Position numbers and translations under genes: made by a program. From Melanocharis versteri (Eukaryota > Chordata > Aves > Passeriformes > Melanocharitidae): DNA of 64,000 bases. The stretch lies in NCBI GenBank assembly GCA_013397845.1, contig VZTG01004191.1:62001-126000 (forward strand), written 5' to 3'. Shown piece by piece: positions 1-13,131 of the stretch. Every line of letters begins with the position of its first letter. Position 1 is the stretch's first letter. A model generated the notes under the pieces. It saw nothing but the letters and a program-made list of their open reading frames with translations. It did no database searches and was not told the origin of the DNA.

Positions 1-3000
1 TAAATGCATTTTCCACCCTGTTTTTAGGATGAAAAAAGAAAAAAAAAAACTTCAGGATGTTTTTGTTTTCTTGATGCTCTTATCTTTTTGTCATTGACTT
101 TCGTGAAACCTTTCCTCTACCATTACTTTATTGCTTTTGCTCTTGCATTTTTTGAAAATAGCTAAATATGTGACTTAATAAGTGGTTTGTCATTTACCCT
201 TCAGAAGCTTTGATTAGAGCTTTCTCTGTGCTCAGTTTTGTAGAGTTGCATTGGCCTGTTTTCCATTGTCTACTCAATGTTCTTAGACTATTTCTGTGTG
301 GTTAAAGTTCTGATATCATTGCAGGCTATTTTTAGACTTAGTTGTTATGCCATAGGAGGTTGATTCTTTTAATTGAAATATTTGAAATCATGCATACTCT
401 GTATGTGTCCTCAGCCTCTGACAATTTCTTCAACCTAAGAATCTCTTGTGTCTTGTTTTTATTACGTTTGTATCAAATGAAATTTTCTGCAACAGGTGTC
501 GTTTAAGTACTGGCCTTAAAATAAACTACAATGAATATTCAGCAAACAGTACTTCTTTTACTGGGAAAAGAAAGAATGAAAGAAATGGTGACTAATGTAG
601 CTTTTTTATAAATATGGTAGAAGTTCAAATTAAATTATTCCAGTTACATACAGGCCTAGAAATGGAAAAGAAGCTTTAAATAGTACAACCCAAAGATTAT
701 TCTAATATATCTTCTTCCTTCGTAGTGGATATATTGAGATTTATTCCAGATATATCCAGCTTTATGTATTTCTTGATAGTGTATCATATTTGATATTCTG
801 CATGCTCATAATACAGTAAATTGTCATACATTCTACTGTAGTGAAAACTACCAGGTAACATTTTGTATGATCATTGTTTTCTGCAAATTGCAGTCATGGC
901 TAAAATTAGTGAATATTCCTTACAAAAAATTCTGCTTCCAGATTTCAGAATCCAAACCTGATTATCAAAATTTTCTTCTGTATGGCAGTAGGTCATGTGG
1001 TGCACGTGTGGTTTTTAAAACAGAACATTTCACTATAGCTCTTGTGTTTCTTATGAGGTGTTTGTCAGTTTAATATTTTGCCTTTTGAATGTGTGCTCAT
1101 TCTTACGAATAATGTGAATATTATAAATCAACTAATTCAAGACTGCTTATAAAATATTCTGCCATTACAAAATTGATGTAGTGCTCAAGACCCTTCTCCA
1201 AAGTGACTCCTGAAGTAGAACTTTGAAATCAGAGGGTCATTTCAGTTGTATTTTCTTTAAAAACGAAAATCCGGAAGGGGAAACTTAGAATGATCAGAGT
1301 GAATTATTTGGATTTTTTTCCACTCTGATAGTCCCAAAAGAGGATTCACCTCAGAGTGCATCTCTCCACTGTGCTCTCAGTTGATTTCTTTCTCTTATTT
1401 ATGGCAAATGTAACAAGTAGTTTGTTTTTCTGACATGATGGACCATTTCAGTCACCAGAATTATTTTTCAATTGACATTAAAATATTTTGCATTTCTAAG
1501 TTATGGGTAATGTTACAAATTATGGCATTACTTCTGCGTAACTTAGAAACCAAATCAGAAAACAAGTGAGAAAAAAGACTTTAGGAATGTGAAAACATCC
1601 AAGGATAGGATTATATTTTAAATATTTTAAAAATCACTCTCATAATGCAGAATATATATGTACACATAACTGACAAATATTGTAACTGAATCTTTCCTCT
1701 TAAATACTAATTTTGATACTATCTCTCAGTTAAAAAAATGTTTCATAATATTAAAACCATTGGCTAAATTCTTGGACTGAGGGAGTTTATTATTCTTTGA
1801 CTTAGGCAAAATGACTGGGGACAGATTTTCATGCTGGCACGCAGAACAAATTTAATTCAAACTGAGATGAAAGGCGGTTAATGTAATTGTAGCCTATTAT
1901 CCTATGCAGGCTTGAGTTAAGAAGCAAACCAACAGACAGTCAGAAAATGATGGATAGAAAATAGAAACGCTCAAGGCTGGTGAAATGGAGACTTGTGAAG
2001 GGATTATGCCGTAACTGTTCCCACACAATCTCTGCATCAGTAATATCCCACCTCTACTGTGTTTTTGGATTACTAAACAGGATTTTTGTATGCCTCCCGC
2101 ATTCTCTTTATTTCTCTCTGACGTCAAAAAAGGTCCTAGTTTAGTAAATTTCATGACTTTGTAATCAGGATTTTTTTCCCCCCCTTAATCTACCACCTTC
2201 ATCAGTCCTGGGGATGTGGTAAAGCATTCAGTTTTCTTTTCTTTCTAAGCACTTTTTTCTTTGTTATCACACAGAGTGATAGGAAAGTGCTTGGCCGCGT
2301 GACTAGTTAGTCTTTGATCCTAAGCCCATCTAAGGGACTAGCAAAACCTGTGATTTTTATTAGCATATTTAGTTAAAAAATAATAAATAGTCAACTCTCA
2401 GGTTTTTCGACTGTAAGAGTGTCTGGTTTTTTTGCATGGCCCTTTGGATGTAGTATATTTTAGGCGATCAGGTGGGGTTTTTTTGGGCCGTGTTCTGACA
2501 GATTACCTAGTTTTTATTACTCCACTTCATTTTTCAGTAGCAGAAATATTTTTTGAATACCTACATCATTTGCACTGCAATCTTTAAAAAATCAAAAAGA
2601 CATGTCTTGGTCTTCTCAGAATACATACAGAAAGGTGCGAAGTTGTACTTTGAAGCATGTTAATTAAAAAAATATTTCAACAGGTTTGTCACCCTTGGTA
2701 TAGCCCAGGAAGCAAAGAAAGCAGATTCTTTCCTGTAAAATAACTGATCATCCCCAGTGCAATATGTGTGTCTCAGGTAATTCTGGCAATAACTAGTTCA
2801 AACATCAAGTGTGATGCTTACAAAGTACGGGAGATCCATTACTGATCAGAAGTCCCACTAAAGCTGCTGTCTTATGGCCTCTTTGCTGAGGGATTGGGTC
2901 TTTGAGGTGCATGGGATGGAATGACAAAATAGCTTTTAGAGGAGTGTAGGAGTTAAGACTCCCCAGTCACTCCCAGCTGGAATGCAGGATTTCTCTCATC

Positions 3001-5360
3001 CATTGTGAGTTGTATCACCAGAGCTCTTACAGTAGCTAAATAATTTATTTTCTTTTCTCCTTCTGACAGTGTTTAGGATAAGATTTTGTGCATTTGAAAA
3101 ATGCTGTATTCTGTGAATTGCCCTTTGGGAAGTCTTAGGGAGTGCTTAAAGGCTCTGTTCAGTGCTGTACTCACACAGGAGCAAGCACTGCTTTCCATGG
3201 CATTCCTGTGCAGCCTGCCCATCAGACCCCATATAAACATCATCTGAACAGATCAGGCCTGACAGAGCAAAACTCCTGCTATGGAATACTTCACAGTCCC
3301 CTGCCATGAGCCTATAGTGTCATTGTGGTCAACTTTTCTTCCTTTTACAGCCATTCCTTTTAAGTTTTCTTCATAAGCGTCCAAGAACTTTTCGAGGAGA
3401 GCCAGCCAAGACTGGAAGTGTTGACAGATACAGTATTGTTGCTGCAGCACAGACAGCAACACTTATTTACACTTCTTTGGCACTTCATAAAGAAGTATCA
3501 GTATCATCTCTGCTCCAGGAAATTCATGAGGTTATGTGCTATAATGGGCTAATGGGGATTTGGGCTCTTTATAGCCAAGAGGCCAGGGAAACACAGATGT
3601 GTTCATCTGACTTGATCCTTTCTCCAGCCATCCACACACTTTCCTGTGTTCTATTCTTAATAGGTATTTCTCTATCCCTTGGACTGATACCTTTTTTCAT
3701 AAAGTCAAATAAAAGATGGTGCAGGTTAGATGGGATTGATATCCTAGATATTAAAAAGGACTTAAAAAAAGGCCAGATATGTCCGTAATGGAACAATAGT
3801 AGGTAATAACACATGAATTTGATAGACTGCTATGCAGGGGTGGGGTAAAGAAAGTTCTTTTAGGGAGGAGGGGAACTGACCAGAACAACATACTGGATAG
3901 ATATATGGGTATTGGAATGACTTGATGGACAAAAATATGGTATTAAAGACCTGCAGGTCAAGAAGGAAGCTACAAGTCTGGAAACTGTGATGCCTGCATG
4001 TTTGCTTTCTGTTGATTCTCTGGGAATTTCTGTTGGTGCCATAGGAAACAAATATGGGAATTAAATATTCTAGACAGAGTTTCTGAATATCTCGTCGGAA
4101 ACACCTAAGTCATCCAGGAATAATGAAAGTTACTTGAAAATGTTGTATAATGGCTAATGTTTTGGCTTCCTAAGGGTAAGAATGATAGCTTGCCAATTGC
4201 AGTATATGTTATACTTAAACATCTGTGCTTGTCGTGCTTCATGTTTACATTCTAACTTGTCATTAGCACTGTAGAAGTTGTCGCAGAGCAACAAGAAGTA
4301 GAGCGATAATTCAGATAATATGACTATTTTCTAAAATTCCCTAATACTGTATAGCTGACAGCCTAGAGAAGGCCATGACACTCTGATTTATTCATACTTT
4401 TGTCTTCATTTTGCATTTAGTATTCTTGAACATCCATATAAGCACAACATTTGGCCATCCCTGAGCTGCAATCTCCACTCAAAAACGTTTGATGTGCTTT
4501 GCTTCTGAATCGTCATTTTTGTCTCGGCTTAGTCAGAATTTCCCATATTTTTGGAAATATTAATTGCCATATTGTGATAAATTGTAGTCTTAAATGACAA
4601 GAAAATGACCAAAGTTACCACACGTAATTTGAAGTAGAAAGACAAAAAGTAACTTGCCTGTCTTTGTACCATTTTCTGGAAATTATAGTGTCTGTATGGC
4701 ATCCTGAAATACACATTTCTGAAATTGCCTTTTCCTTAGATTGCCTCGAAATTATAGTCTTATATAAATAGTGATTTTGTTAAAAATGCCTAACACAACT
4801 AAAACAAACAAACAAAACCCATCCCAGAATCTTGAAAACAAAGCAGAATGAATGCAAGGATGATCAAAGGCAAATGGATAAGAACTCTATAGCACTCTTT
4901 AATACCACAGCACTGAACTTTCTGCGTTGAGATTGTAACTGAGTAGTTCTTTACAATAATTTCCCTCAGAGACTGGCCATAGATTAAATTCAACAATAAT
5001 AGAAGAGTCATAATTTAATGCCCATTTTTTAAAAACAAGGCATAAACTGTTTAATAGTTAAATATACTTACTACAAACACACTTAGTAATAGTAAAATTT
5101 TACAATTCAGTAATGGCTAATGAAAATGCCGTAAACCACTTGGGATTTAGTGTGTGTATATATATTTCTTTTTCATGTGGTCTACTTGATGAAGCCGTTT
5201 ACAATGCATTTGCTCTGACTGTCAAGGCCTGTTAAAATATTTAATAATGTTCTGATGTGCTGCCTCTCCTGCTCTTTTTGAGAAATGGTTTCTGAATAAC
5301 AGCAGTATACAAACACTCTTGGAAAGTGCCAGAACATCATGGGCAGTGAATAGCTGATCA

Positions 5361-5490
5361 CAAAGTCACAGAATGGGTCAGTGCCATCCCAGAGCACGTG
5401 GACAGGATTGTGTCCAGATGGTTGTGGAATATCTCCAGTGAGGGAGACTCCACACCCTCTCTGGGCAACCTGTTCCAGTGCACAGTGACT
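5361..5490 (-). repeat. CR1 LINE fragment, inverted
   Basis: The stretch reading CACAGAATGGGTCAGTGCC, then GTGTCCAGATGG, then GAGGGAGACTCCACACCCTC and CTGTTCCAGTGC is the familiar 3' region of avian CR1 in reverse complement. It is degraded and lacks the usual ATTCTATG tail at its left edge. It is followed within about 20 bp by a CR1 tail in the opposite orientation. Confidence 0.85.
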
Positions 5491-5510
5491 TGCATATATT
5501 TATTTCATAT

Positions 5511-5557
5511 AGTCTTTAAGATTCCTTCCAACCCAAACCGTTCTATGATTCTATGAA
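5511..5557 (+). repeat. CR1 3' tail, forward
   Basis: CTTCCAACCCAAACCGTTCT followed by ATGATTCTATGA is the end of a CR1 element in forward orientation, with its octamer-like tail. Only about 45 bp remain, as is usual for 5'-truncated CR1 copies. It sits head to head with the fragment at 5361-5490. Confidence 0.85.
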
Positions 5558-6573
5558 TATTCTATTGTTGATATTAAGTTAATATTAAGTTAATATTAAT
5601 TAGCATATTACATTTAACACATTTCATCAGTATTTATATTTTAAAAGGATTAATTATATGTGAATTTTGTGAACTGTTTACTGGTTTTTGAAAAGTAAAA
5701 ATGTAGGAGGAGCTGCATTTCAGTTTAAGCAGTAATAAGTTTTCATGGTTATTTTACCATTGCTTCTTATCTAATTCTTCCCTCTGAAAGGAAAGAAGTA
5801 GTTGAGAAACCCATGCTAATATTTCTGAGAGTTGTGGTTCAGTTCAATGTAAACTTAGCCTCTTATTTTGAGTTATGGGGTATTGTAACATTTACTTTCC
5901 AAGGGCTGGAGTAATGTCTGGAATGTCTGATGAAGGTCAAAATGGAGAAGAGCAATGTGTGTATTTCTCTTCCCTGACTTTGAAAGAACAGTTACTAATA
6001 AGAGGAAAGTCTGCTTTTCCAAGTTCACCTTTTTGCATATGTTCAAGTTTGTGCATCGCTGCCAAAAACATGGCCATTTGTAGAGAAAGGAGAGTGCCAG
6101 AGGTAAAGGGTAAGGCCATGGGCATGAGATTTTTCTTGTTCAGAGTAAGCAGCATCAAATCATTTGCATATAAAACCCATTTGGTGCCTTATTCATTAAG
6201 ATTAACAGAGAATTATCCAGCTAGTTCCAAATGATGGCTGTAGGTCACTTTATTCTTGCATAGAAGAGCTAAATAGAATCCAGACTTTATTAGAAAACTC
6301 TTTATTTTATTTCTTAACCTTTTTTTTCTCTTAATTATATAATTATATGATAAGTGACACCTCATTGAAAGCTTATTTTGTCCTGGAGTGCAATGGATTT
6401 TGTGATTTGAAATATTATTTCTTCAAAGAGTATGTAAGAACTCTATAATATTAATTATTCTTGATCCTGCAGGGAAGAAGGATTTGAATAGCATGAGGGG
6501 TCTGGAAATGGAAAACTTGCTTATGAAGCTAGAATGTTTTACTTTCTTCTTTTGGTGAGATCAGCCTAGATTT

Positions 6574-6598
6574 AAAAAAAAAAAAAAAAAAAAAAAAA
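6574..6598 (+). repeat. A25 homopolymer tract
   Basis: An uninterrupted run of 25 A follows GATCAGCCTAGATTT. CR1 elements do not end in poly(A), so this is not a CR1 tail. It is either a simple homopolymer or the tail of an unrecognised retrocopy; no coding remnant was seen just upstream. Confidence 0.9.
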
Positions 6599-8788
6599 TA
6601 TTGCTGGCCTAGGCCTTTTTCATGAATTATATGAGGAGGAGACAGATTGATCTACAGAAAAAACATTGTCTCAAGACATCATTATATGCGCTTACAAGAA
6701 AAAAACAAATAAATCATTTCTCCACATTATTAAAAAGTTCTAACTGGAAACATAAATCCCAGTACCTTTTACCCTTTTAGGTTATCATTATCTTAAGAGG
6801 TAGGCTGATAATTCTTTATATCTGAAGTTACTCATAACTGGAAGGATCTTGGCAGTGTGAGAAGTGAAAGTGTCCAATTTTTACATTAGAACCAAAGATC
6901 TGGGAGGTCTATTCACATACTGCAGCATTAATGGATAGCATTGGGACCATATAGTACAGAGTACAATGTCAATGCAGTCAAGAAGCAGACCTTTATCTGT
7001 AAGAGGTATAAATTTGCATTTGTGGATTAAAAGTTTGTGTACTTCACGTATTTCACTTCAGCAAAACAAAGATTATATCGCAGGATAAAAAATGCAATAA
7101 TAATAATTAGCAATGGAGCCAATTCTCTGAAGATCACAAAGCAGTCATTAACATTGCTGACAATACCTATTTTTCATTAAATATGTCATCTGAGCTCGAC
7201 TATTGCATCTAATAGATCTAATAATCTAATAATTGCATCCTTCTGTGGAAGGATGATGCTGTTTCTGAATCTTTTAAACATACTTGAACTCCCAAAACAT
7301 GAGCCTGCCTGGTGTATTGTAGGTGCTGGTTGTGAGGTCACTCCCTTTCCTTGCTGCTGGCCATGACTGTTGTGGATGGTCAGAAGATGTGGTTGTTCTT
7401 GGGCATTTCTATGTCAAAGGTATGGATGCCAAGCAGGCCTGAATCAGGACCTAAGTTTTGACCCCATCTAAGTGTGGATTGGGCTTTCAGGTATCAGTCA
7501 CTCCCTGCTCTGGACCAGTTACCAACCTCAGCTCTTTTTGGATTATTCCTTTCACCCACGAGTCACCACTCGTGAGCTGAAAATCTGCAGTTTCTGTGGC
7601 ATAACTTCTAAAATGTTCTGAAATTATAGCCAGTTACATCTATTGACTGTAGTTAAGCACATACGTCAGCTTATTTTCTCATTGCTGGAAATGTAGTGTA
7701 AGAGTAGGATGTCTTGCATGACTGTCAAGAAGGAATAACCAGCAGGCAGCATAAAGTCCAGTGTGTGAATCTGTCCTGAGCTCAGTGTTAATACAGTGTT
7801 ATTAATAGAGTATCTGCAAAAGCTGTTTGAACTTCAGTTGCAACGTGTCCCAAATAACCAGATTTTTGTTATGTAAATAGTATTTCACTATTCAAAACCC
7901 CCATAGCATCATACCAGTGTGGAACCAGGAAAGCAGAATAAAACCAGGAGCCAGTTGTGCAAGATCAGGAACTGGGGACAAAGGGATCTGAAGCAAGAAT
8001 CAGTGATGGAGGACAGCAGCAGCAGGACCACTGGCTAGAAAGGGAGCAGCATGAGGAGTAAAGGCTGGGACAGAGGTGAGCACTAGTCCTGGAAGTTATT
8101 CTGACTCATCCAAAAGCTGGGGCAAGTCGTCAGTCTGGGGCTAGGGATACTCTGCTAAAGCAGACCATTAGTCTTAATTTATGGGGAGCCGCTTGTAGAC
8201 ACAATGCTGGGAACCTGGGCAAAATCCCGGGCCTGTTTATGACCAGCTGTAGATCAGACAGGTGACAGCTCTTGCCCAGACACTGGAAGTGGTCTGTTAA
8301 TTTGCCAGGACAAAACATGAGGTAAGGGTCATAAATATCTATAATTTATAGTATTCTATAACTGTATAGTTGGCAAGCCTTGGTCTGGGCCAGAACAAGA
8401 TAAAACTGTGTCAGCAGGGAAGCAGCTGAATAAAATAATATTGTCTGTTATAGTGGCCTTCCCTGAGAATTTGGTATTAAAAACAAACTCAGTTAAAGGA
8501 AAGTCCAGCTGTACTTAGGTTTGTTTTCCCCTGTTCCTCTTTTTTTGCTTCACTTTTAATGGAAAGGCAAAATATAACAATTAGTGGCAGCAGCAGAACT
8601 GCAGAAACTCCTGCCTTCACCGTGAAAGGTGAAATGAACTGCTATAGGAAGATTTCCACGTGATCAAATCACTTGTCTAGAAAGCTGTTGATCTACATTG
8701 GTGTTATATTGACAGTTTTCCTCAGGCGAGAAGCTTGAAGGTGTGCCCTTCCTCAAGAGACATACCAGTAAGAACAATATAATTAGGC

Positions 8789-8806
8789 ATATATATATAT
8801 ATATAT
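8789..8806 (+). repeat. (AT)n microsatellite
   Basis: Nine AT units run into a T/A-rich stretch. A similar shorter run occurs at about 18112-18124. Confidence 0.9.
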
Positions 8807-11800
8807 TTTTATATTTTCCCCTGCTGTCAGTTCCTTAGCTTTCTTAAGCCTGCAAGGTGCAGGGCACAAGACCATACACATTGCTAAGCTTCAACAAAAG
8901 ATTGTTTGTAAACTCTGTCTTACAAAGCAGCCTTTCATTCATTAAAAAAACCCCAACCAAATCTGGCAGTCTTACTGTAAATATGTATTCATTTACATAC
9001 ATTTATTGTATTTAAAGAGAAAGTAAGAAATTATCTTGATCAGAAATACGAGAAAATTACTTTTTTAATGCATTTGTCAATAACTTCTATTTTGAACTTC
9101 CTGAAAATCCAGGGAGATAAAAAGAAAGTGAAAGAAAATGGTTCAGTTTCTAAAGGATAATTGAGGGAGAGGTTGGGAAATAAGTGCTAATAGCAGGCCA
9201 TCCAAAGGTCAGTGAGCTTGATGAATTGAATACTTTTGTATTGGAACAAACCATAGAACTTGTACGTAACCTAATAGGAGCTTTCCTTCATTTGTCCTTG
9301 TAAATGGGAGCTGTGTCTTTGGAGTCCTGCCAGAATGGAACTGCTCATTCATTATGACCACTTAAAGCAAATGATCATGGCCCTATGGCACATAAAATAA
9401 TGAGTGTAGCTCCCATTTCTCAGATATGAGGCATATATTATGCTTCACATATGGTCCAATGTGTGCTGGCTTTTGGAAAAGGTACAAAAATTACTACAAT
9501 GAGTAAAGCTCATAAGGAAACAATTCAGCAAATAGGAAATTTTGTAATTGGAACCATAATCAGTGACTAATGCAGAGCAATATGTATGCTAATAAAATAT
9601 GAGAGGATTAAAAGACAAAACTAAATTTAATCAAAACCCAGCATACATGCTCGTGTGAATAATTTCGGATATATTCTTAATCCTATTAGTTTCGTTTTTT
9701 TCCTCCACTGAAAACCAAGTGTTTAAGTAGTATCTTCCATTTAAATTAAAACAGGCTTCCCTAACTTGTAAGAACTCCACCTTGTGTTATTCCTGATATA
9801 TATTATGGAAGTATTCTGCATGAAAGGCCTGGCAACAAATGGCGTAATAAACCAGCTGTTTTAATGAGAGGGCATAAAAAGAACACAGATAACAGGTAAA
9901 TCTCATGCCCCTTCGGTTACTGGGGTTCCTGTGTGCCTGCAGCACTGGATGACCCAGCCTGGATTTTCCCTCTGTGCTGTACAGGTGCTGTCCATGGAGA
10001 GGTTCCTCCTCCCTCACATCCCGCGGTGCCTTTTATCCTGTGCTCAGACGGAGCTGAGTGTCTGCTCCTGGCAGGCTGGGAGCTTCTCTGGGATAACTCC
10101 TACCTGGGCAAGCACAGGCTGCCATGGGGCTCTCTCCTGCCCAAAATCACTCCCTCCTTCAGTACTCCCATGGGGCTCCCGGCACAGAGACTATAATATG
10201 ATTATACATCAAAATCCTTTGATGTGGTGTAATTCACTGTTCTTTTTTTATTGTGCGTATTTTATCATTCCATCGCCCATGATGCTGAAACAACTGAAAC
10301 GGCTGTAAAATTGCATTGCCATTCTCTTTTCAAGATATTTTAAGGTCACTCCTGTAATTGTCAGGCAATTGGTAATTATTTGGATTTGAATGAATACTTA
10401 TGAATACTTGTATGTTGCAAAATATTTAGTACCTAGTAATTTTTGTATTAACCATTCTTTTGTATGTTCTTGTAAGTTGTGAAGCCTGTGATATATTAGA
10501 TGGAGTTTATAGATATTTTTATTTCATTTATTCTTGTTGGGGTTTTTTCTGTGATATAAATAGATACAAAAATGCAAGGAAGTTATATGTGATGCTGGAA
10601 ATCCCTAGGTTCTGGTACTTATTGATCCACAGGAGATGGTTGCATCTGATTAGAACAGCAGCTGAATGGAGAAGGGAAGCTGTATGGAAACAGCTGTCTG
10701 TTTTCATTAAGAATTTCAAGATTTTTTTTTAAAAAAAGGAGTTTTAGTCTCAGGGTCAAAGCAGCACAGGTGGGTGCTTTGACTGGGCAAGAGTTCAGGG
10801 AGGAATTTGTTTATTTTCTCCCTCTGGAAAGGTTATTGTTATTGGGAGTTGGATATTGCTCTTCCATGTCATACACAGGTCAGTGCCATTAGCAGTGAGC
10901 AGCAGGGGAAGTTTCTTGCCTTCATCCTCAAGATTCCAAATGCAGATTTATTTTTTGTATTTTTTTCCTTCAGGTATAAAACCCCAGCATATTCTAAATG
11001 CTGCCTACATTTAATCTACTTTGCATTTGAAACAATTCAACAACAATTCCTCTTGCAATAGCCTCTATAATGTTATTATCATTTCCTAGGTGATACACTG
11101 TCTCATTTACGTGGCAATCTTACATACAAGAAAAGGGAATTCTTTTAAACTCTTGATTTGGAAATGGTCCTTTGGCCTTAGCTCTCTTTCAGAATTCCAA
11201 CTCTAAAGACCCTTTCAGACATGAATATATTTTTGTTGTTTCAGTAGCAAGCTGTTCTTTGAGGAATTTTGTTAAAGTTTTGTGATATTTAGAAAAATCC
11301 CGTGTTAGGCAGACCAGTGTTATTACTTGAGAGATTTTCTCCTTTCCAAGTACATACAAGAGAGTTACTTCAGGACTGGACTCTCTTCTAAATTCTGTGG
11401 AAAGGACTGTAGGGCCGGAGTCTCTTTGTGAAAAAGACCACAAATTGTGTTCTGCAGTTAGACTTGAAGCATAGGGGTATTTGTTTTTGGAGATTAATTA
11501 TTAAAATTATATTTAAAAACTGTTGAATTTCTGTATAGTTGACCCTGCGAAGGTTTTCTCATGCTAGTGTGGGATCAGGAGTACACAAGGGCAGAGTCCA
11601 GAACATCTTTTTTCTACTTTTTCATTTTATTGCTACTGCTGATTATTTTCTTTATGGTATTGTAACAAAGGGTCAAGGAGATTCTCTGCTTATTTTTTAA
11701 TAAAAATGCATATGTTAGGAATTATCAGTTAGAAACTATTGAGGAAACCAGCAGAATTACAAACATTAAAATATTTTTAAGTCTGAAACTTGTTAAATGA

Positions 11801-13078
11801 TATGACATGCAAGTTAGAATGTATTTTTAATACTACTCACAAATAAAATAACAGGAAAAATTAACTTCCAAATTAAGTTTGTTAGAATAAAGTAATGAAA
11901 AGGTAGTCCAAGATGTTAAATGATTCAGATTACCTCTCGGAAAATATTTGTATGAAATTTAATAGGCAGTGATTAGCTTTCTCTTTGTTTTGTGAATCTT
12001 TCTGTATATTTAAGAGAAAACTCTAATCTTGGCGGAGACTTCCATGAAATAGCCAAGGAAACCTAAAGCAGATTAATCATTTCCTATTAAGGTATTTGGC
12101 ATTTTTAGAGTAATATTATATAACTGAATTTGAACGGAATTTCTGTAGGATATTTCATCTCTCTGAAAATAGCTGTATATCTTATCAGTGCGAAAGCTAT
12201 TTCTCCAGCCCTTATCATGCACACATCTTGTCAGCAGCATCAGTACATCGTATTTGGTTTGAATTTCACCTGGTGCCCTGGGTGGTCGGTGAAGAGGAGC
12301 ACTTGCCTCTGACGTTCATGGAAGCTGAGTAGCTGAGATGCTGCTGTGCTGCAGCCATGGCTGCAATTCCCAGCTCCAGAGCCAGTTGCCATGGCCTGGC
12401 TGCAGCTGCACAGCTGAGGAGAAGCCTCTCCAGAACAGACAGCACAGCTCTGGGTCCCCTCTGGTGCTGTGGAAATGTGATAATTATTTTATGCTTAGGG
12501 ATGCTTCAGGAGTTTGTGTTTGCTTTGGGTGTTTGTTTTTTTTCCCTGTTGTTATTGTGTTGTTTCTGTGTTCATTTGTGGAGTTAGGAGTGTTTCAGGA
12601 CTGTGCATGTTATGGAGGGACATCCTTGGGAACACTTTCTGCAGTCAGTTATTCTTCTCATGGGTGCTCAGCTGTTGGCTTGGGAAGGGCCAGATCAAAA
12701 CCAGGGAGGGAATCAGCTGTGACTGAGGGGACAGGGATAAGGGGATCCAGTGCTTGGGGTGGATCTCCTTTGCTCATTAGAGTGAAGAGAGACCAGAATT
12801 CCTGCCCTGAGTCCTACAGCAGGCACCGACTTCATGCAGGTGACTGAAGTTCTTTATTCAAGAGCCTGGTCACTCTGGATTCCTTAAATGACAGAGAGGT
12901 GCCTCCAGAAAGTAGCACACCCTCATTAAGAATTATATTAGATGCTTCTAATTTGCGTGTATTTGTGTTGCTAGCACTGAAACTCATGCTATTTGAATAA
13001 ATATTCTAGCTGCGTTTTTACTAAAGCTGTACTGTGTTTAATGGGATTGTTTGGTTTTGTCTTTTTTTCCCTCTGCAG

Positions 13079-13131
13079 CTGTGACTCTGAAAATAGGTAT
13101 CTTGGAAATCCACTTAGGGGAACATGCTACT
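13079..13131 (+). CDS. ATRNL1: ATRNL1 exon: end of EGF/laminin-like cysteine region
   Basis: This 53-nt internal exon has 1 nt finishing a split codon, 17 full codons and 1 nt opening the next. It reads CDSENRYLGNPLRGTCY. The acceptor is CTCTGCAG after a T-rich tract and the donor is T|GTGAGT. The two Cys residues and the GNPLRGTCY motif match by eye the end of the laminin-type EGF region of attractin-family proteins, single-pass type I membrane glycoproteins. The trailing T joins AC at 33930 to give a second Tyr and keeps the frame. ATRNL1 is preferred to its paralogue ATRN because the downstream residues look closer to it, from memory. The exon is too short to appear as an open frame of its own. 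Confidence 0.88.

Larger units (their letters stand above)
1..13078 (+). other. ATRNL1: Upstream intron of ATRNL1 (partial)
   Basis: This stretch runs from the window edge to the acceptor at 13077-13078 (pyrimidine-rich run ending CTCTGCAG). I recognise no exon in it, in particular none for the EGF-like domains expected just before the first exon seen here. It holds an opposed pair of CR1 fragments near 5361-5557, a 25-A tract at 6574-6598, an AT dinucleotide run near 8789 and GC-richer patches at about 9910-10190 and 12330-12850. The open frames present are short or of unconvincing composition. Intron status is inferred from the downstream exon phase and the known large introns of this family. 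Confidence 0.7.

Noticed and set aside
5875..6234. 119-codon plus-strand open frame
   Set aside because: No domain or family recognised, and a minus-strand frame covers much of the same interval; treated as chance.
9910..10200. GC-rich patch with 125- and 87-codon overlapping frames
   Set aside because: No protein family, splice signals or repeat family recognised.
12338..12847. 169-codon plus-strand open frame upstream of the first ATRNL1 exon
   Set aside because: Composition is irregular, with a run of Phe/Cys/Val and low-complexity segments. Overlapping frames of similar length in the same patch suggest a base-composition effect.
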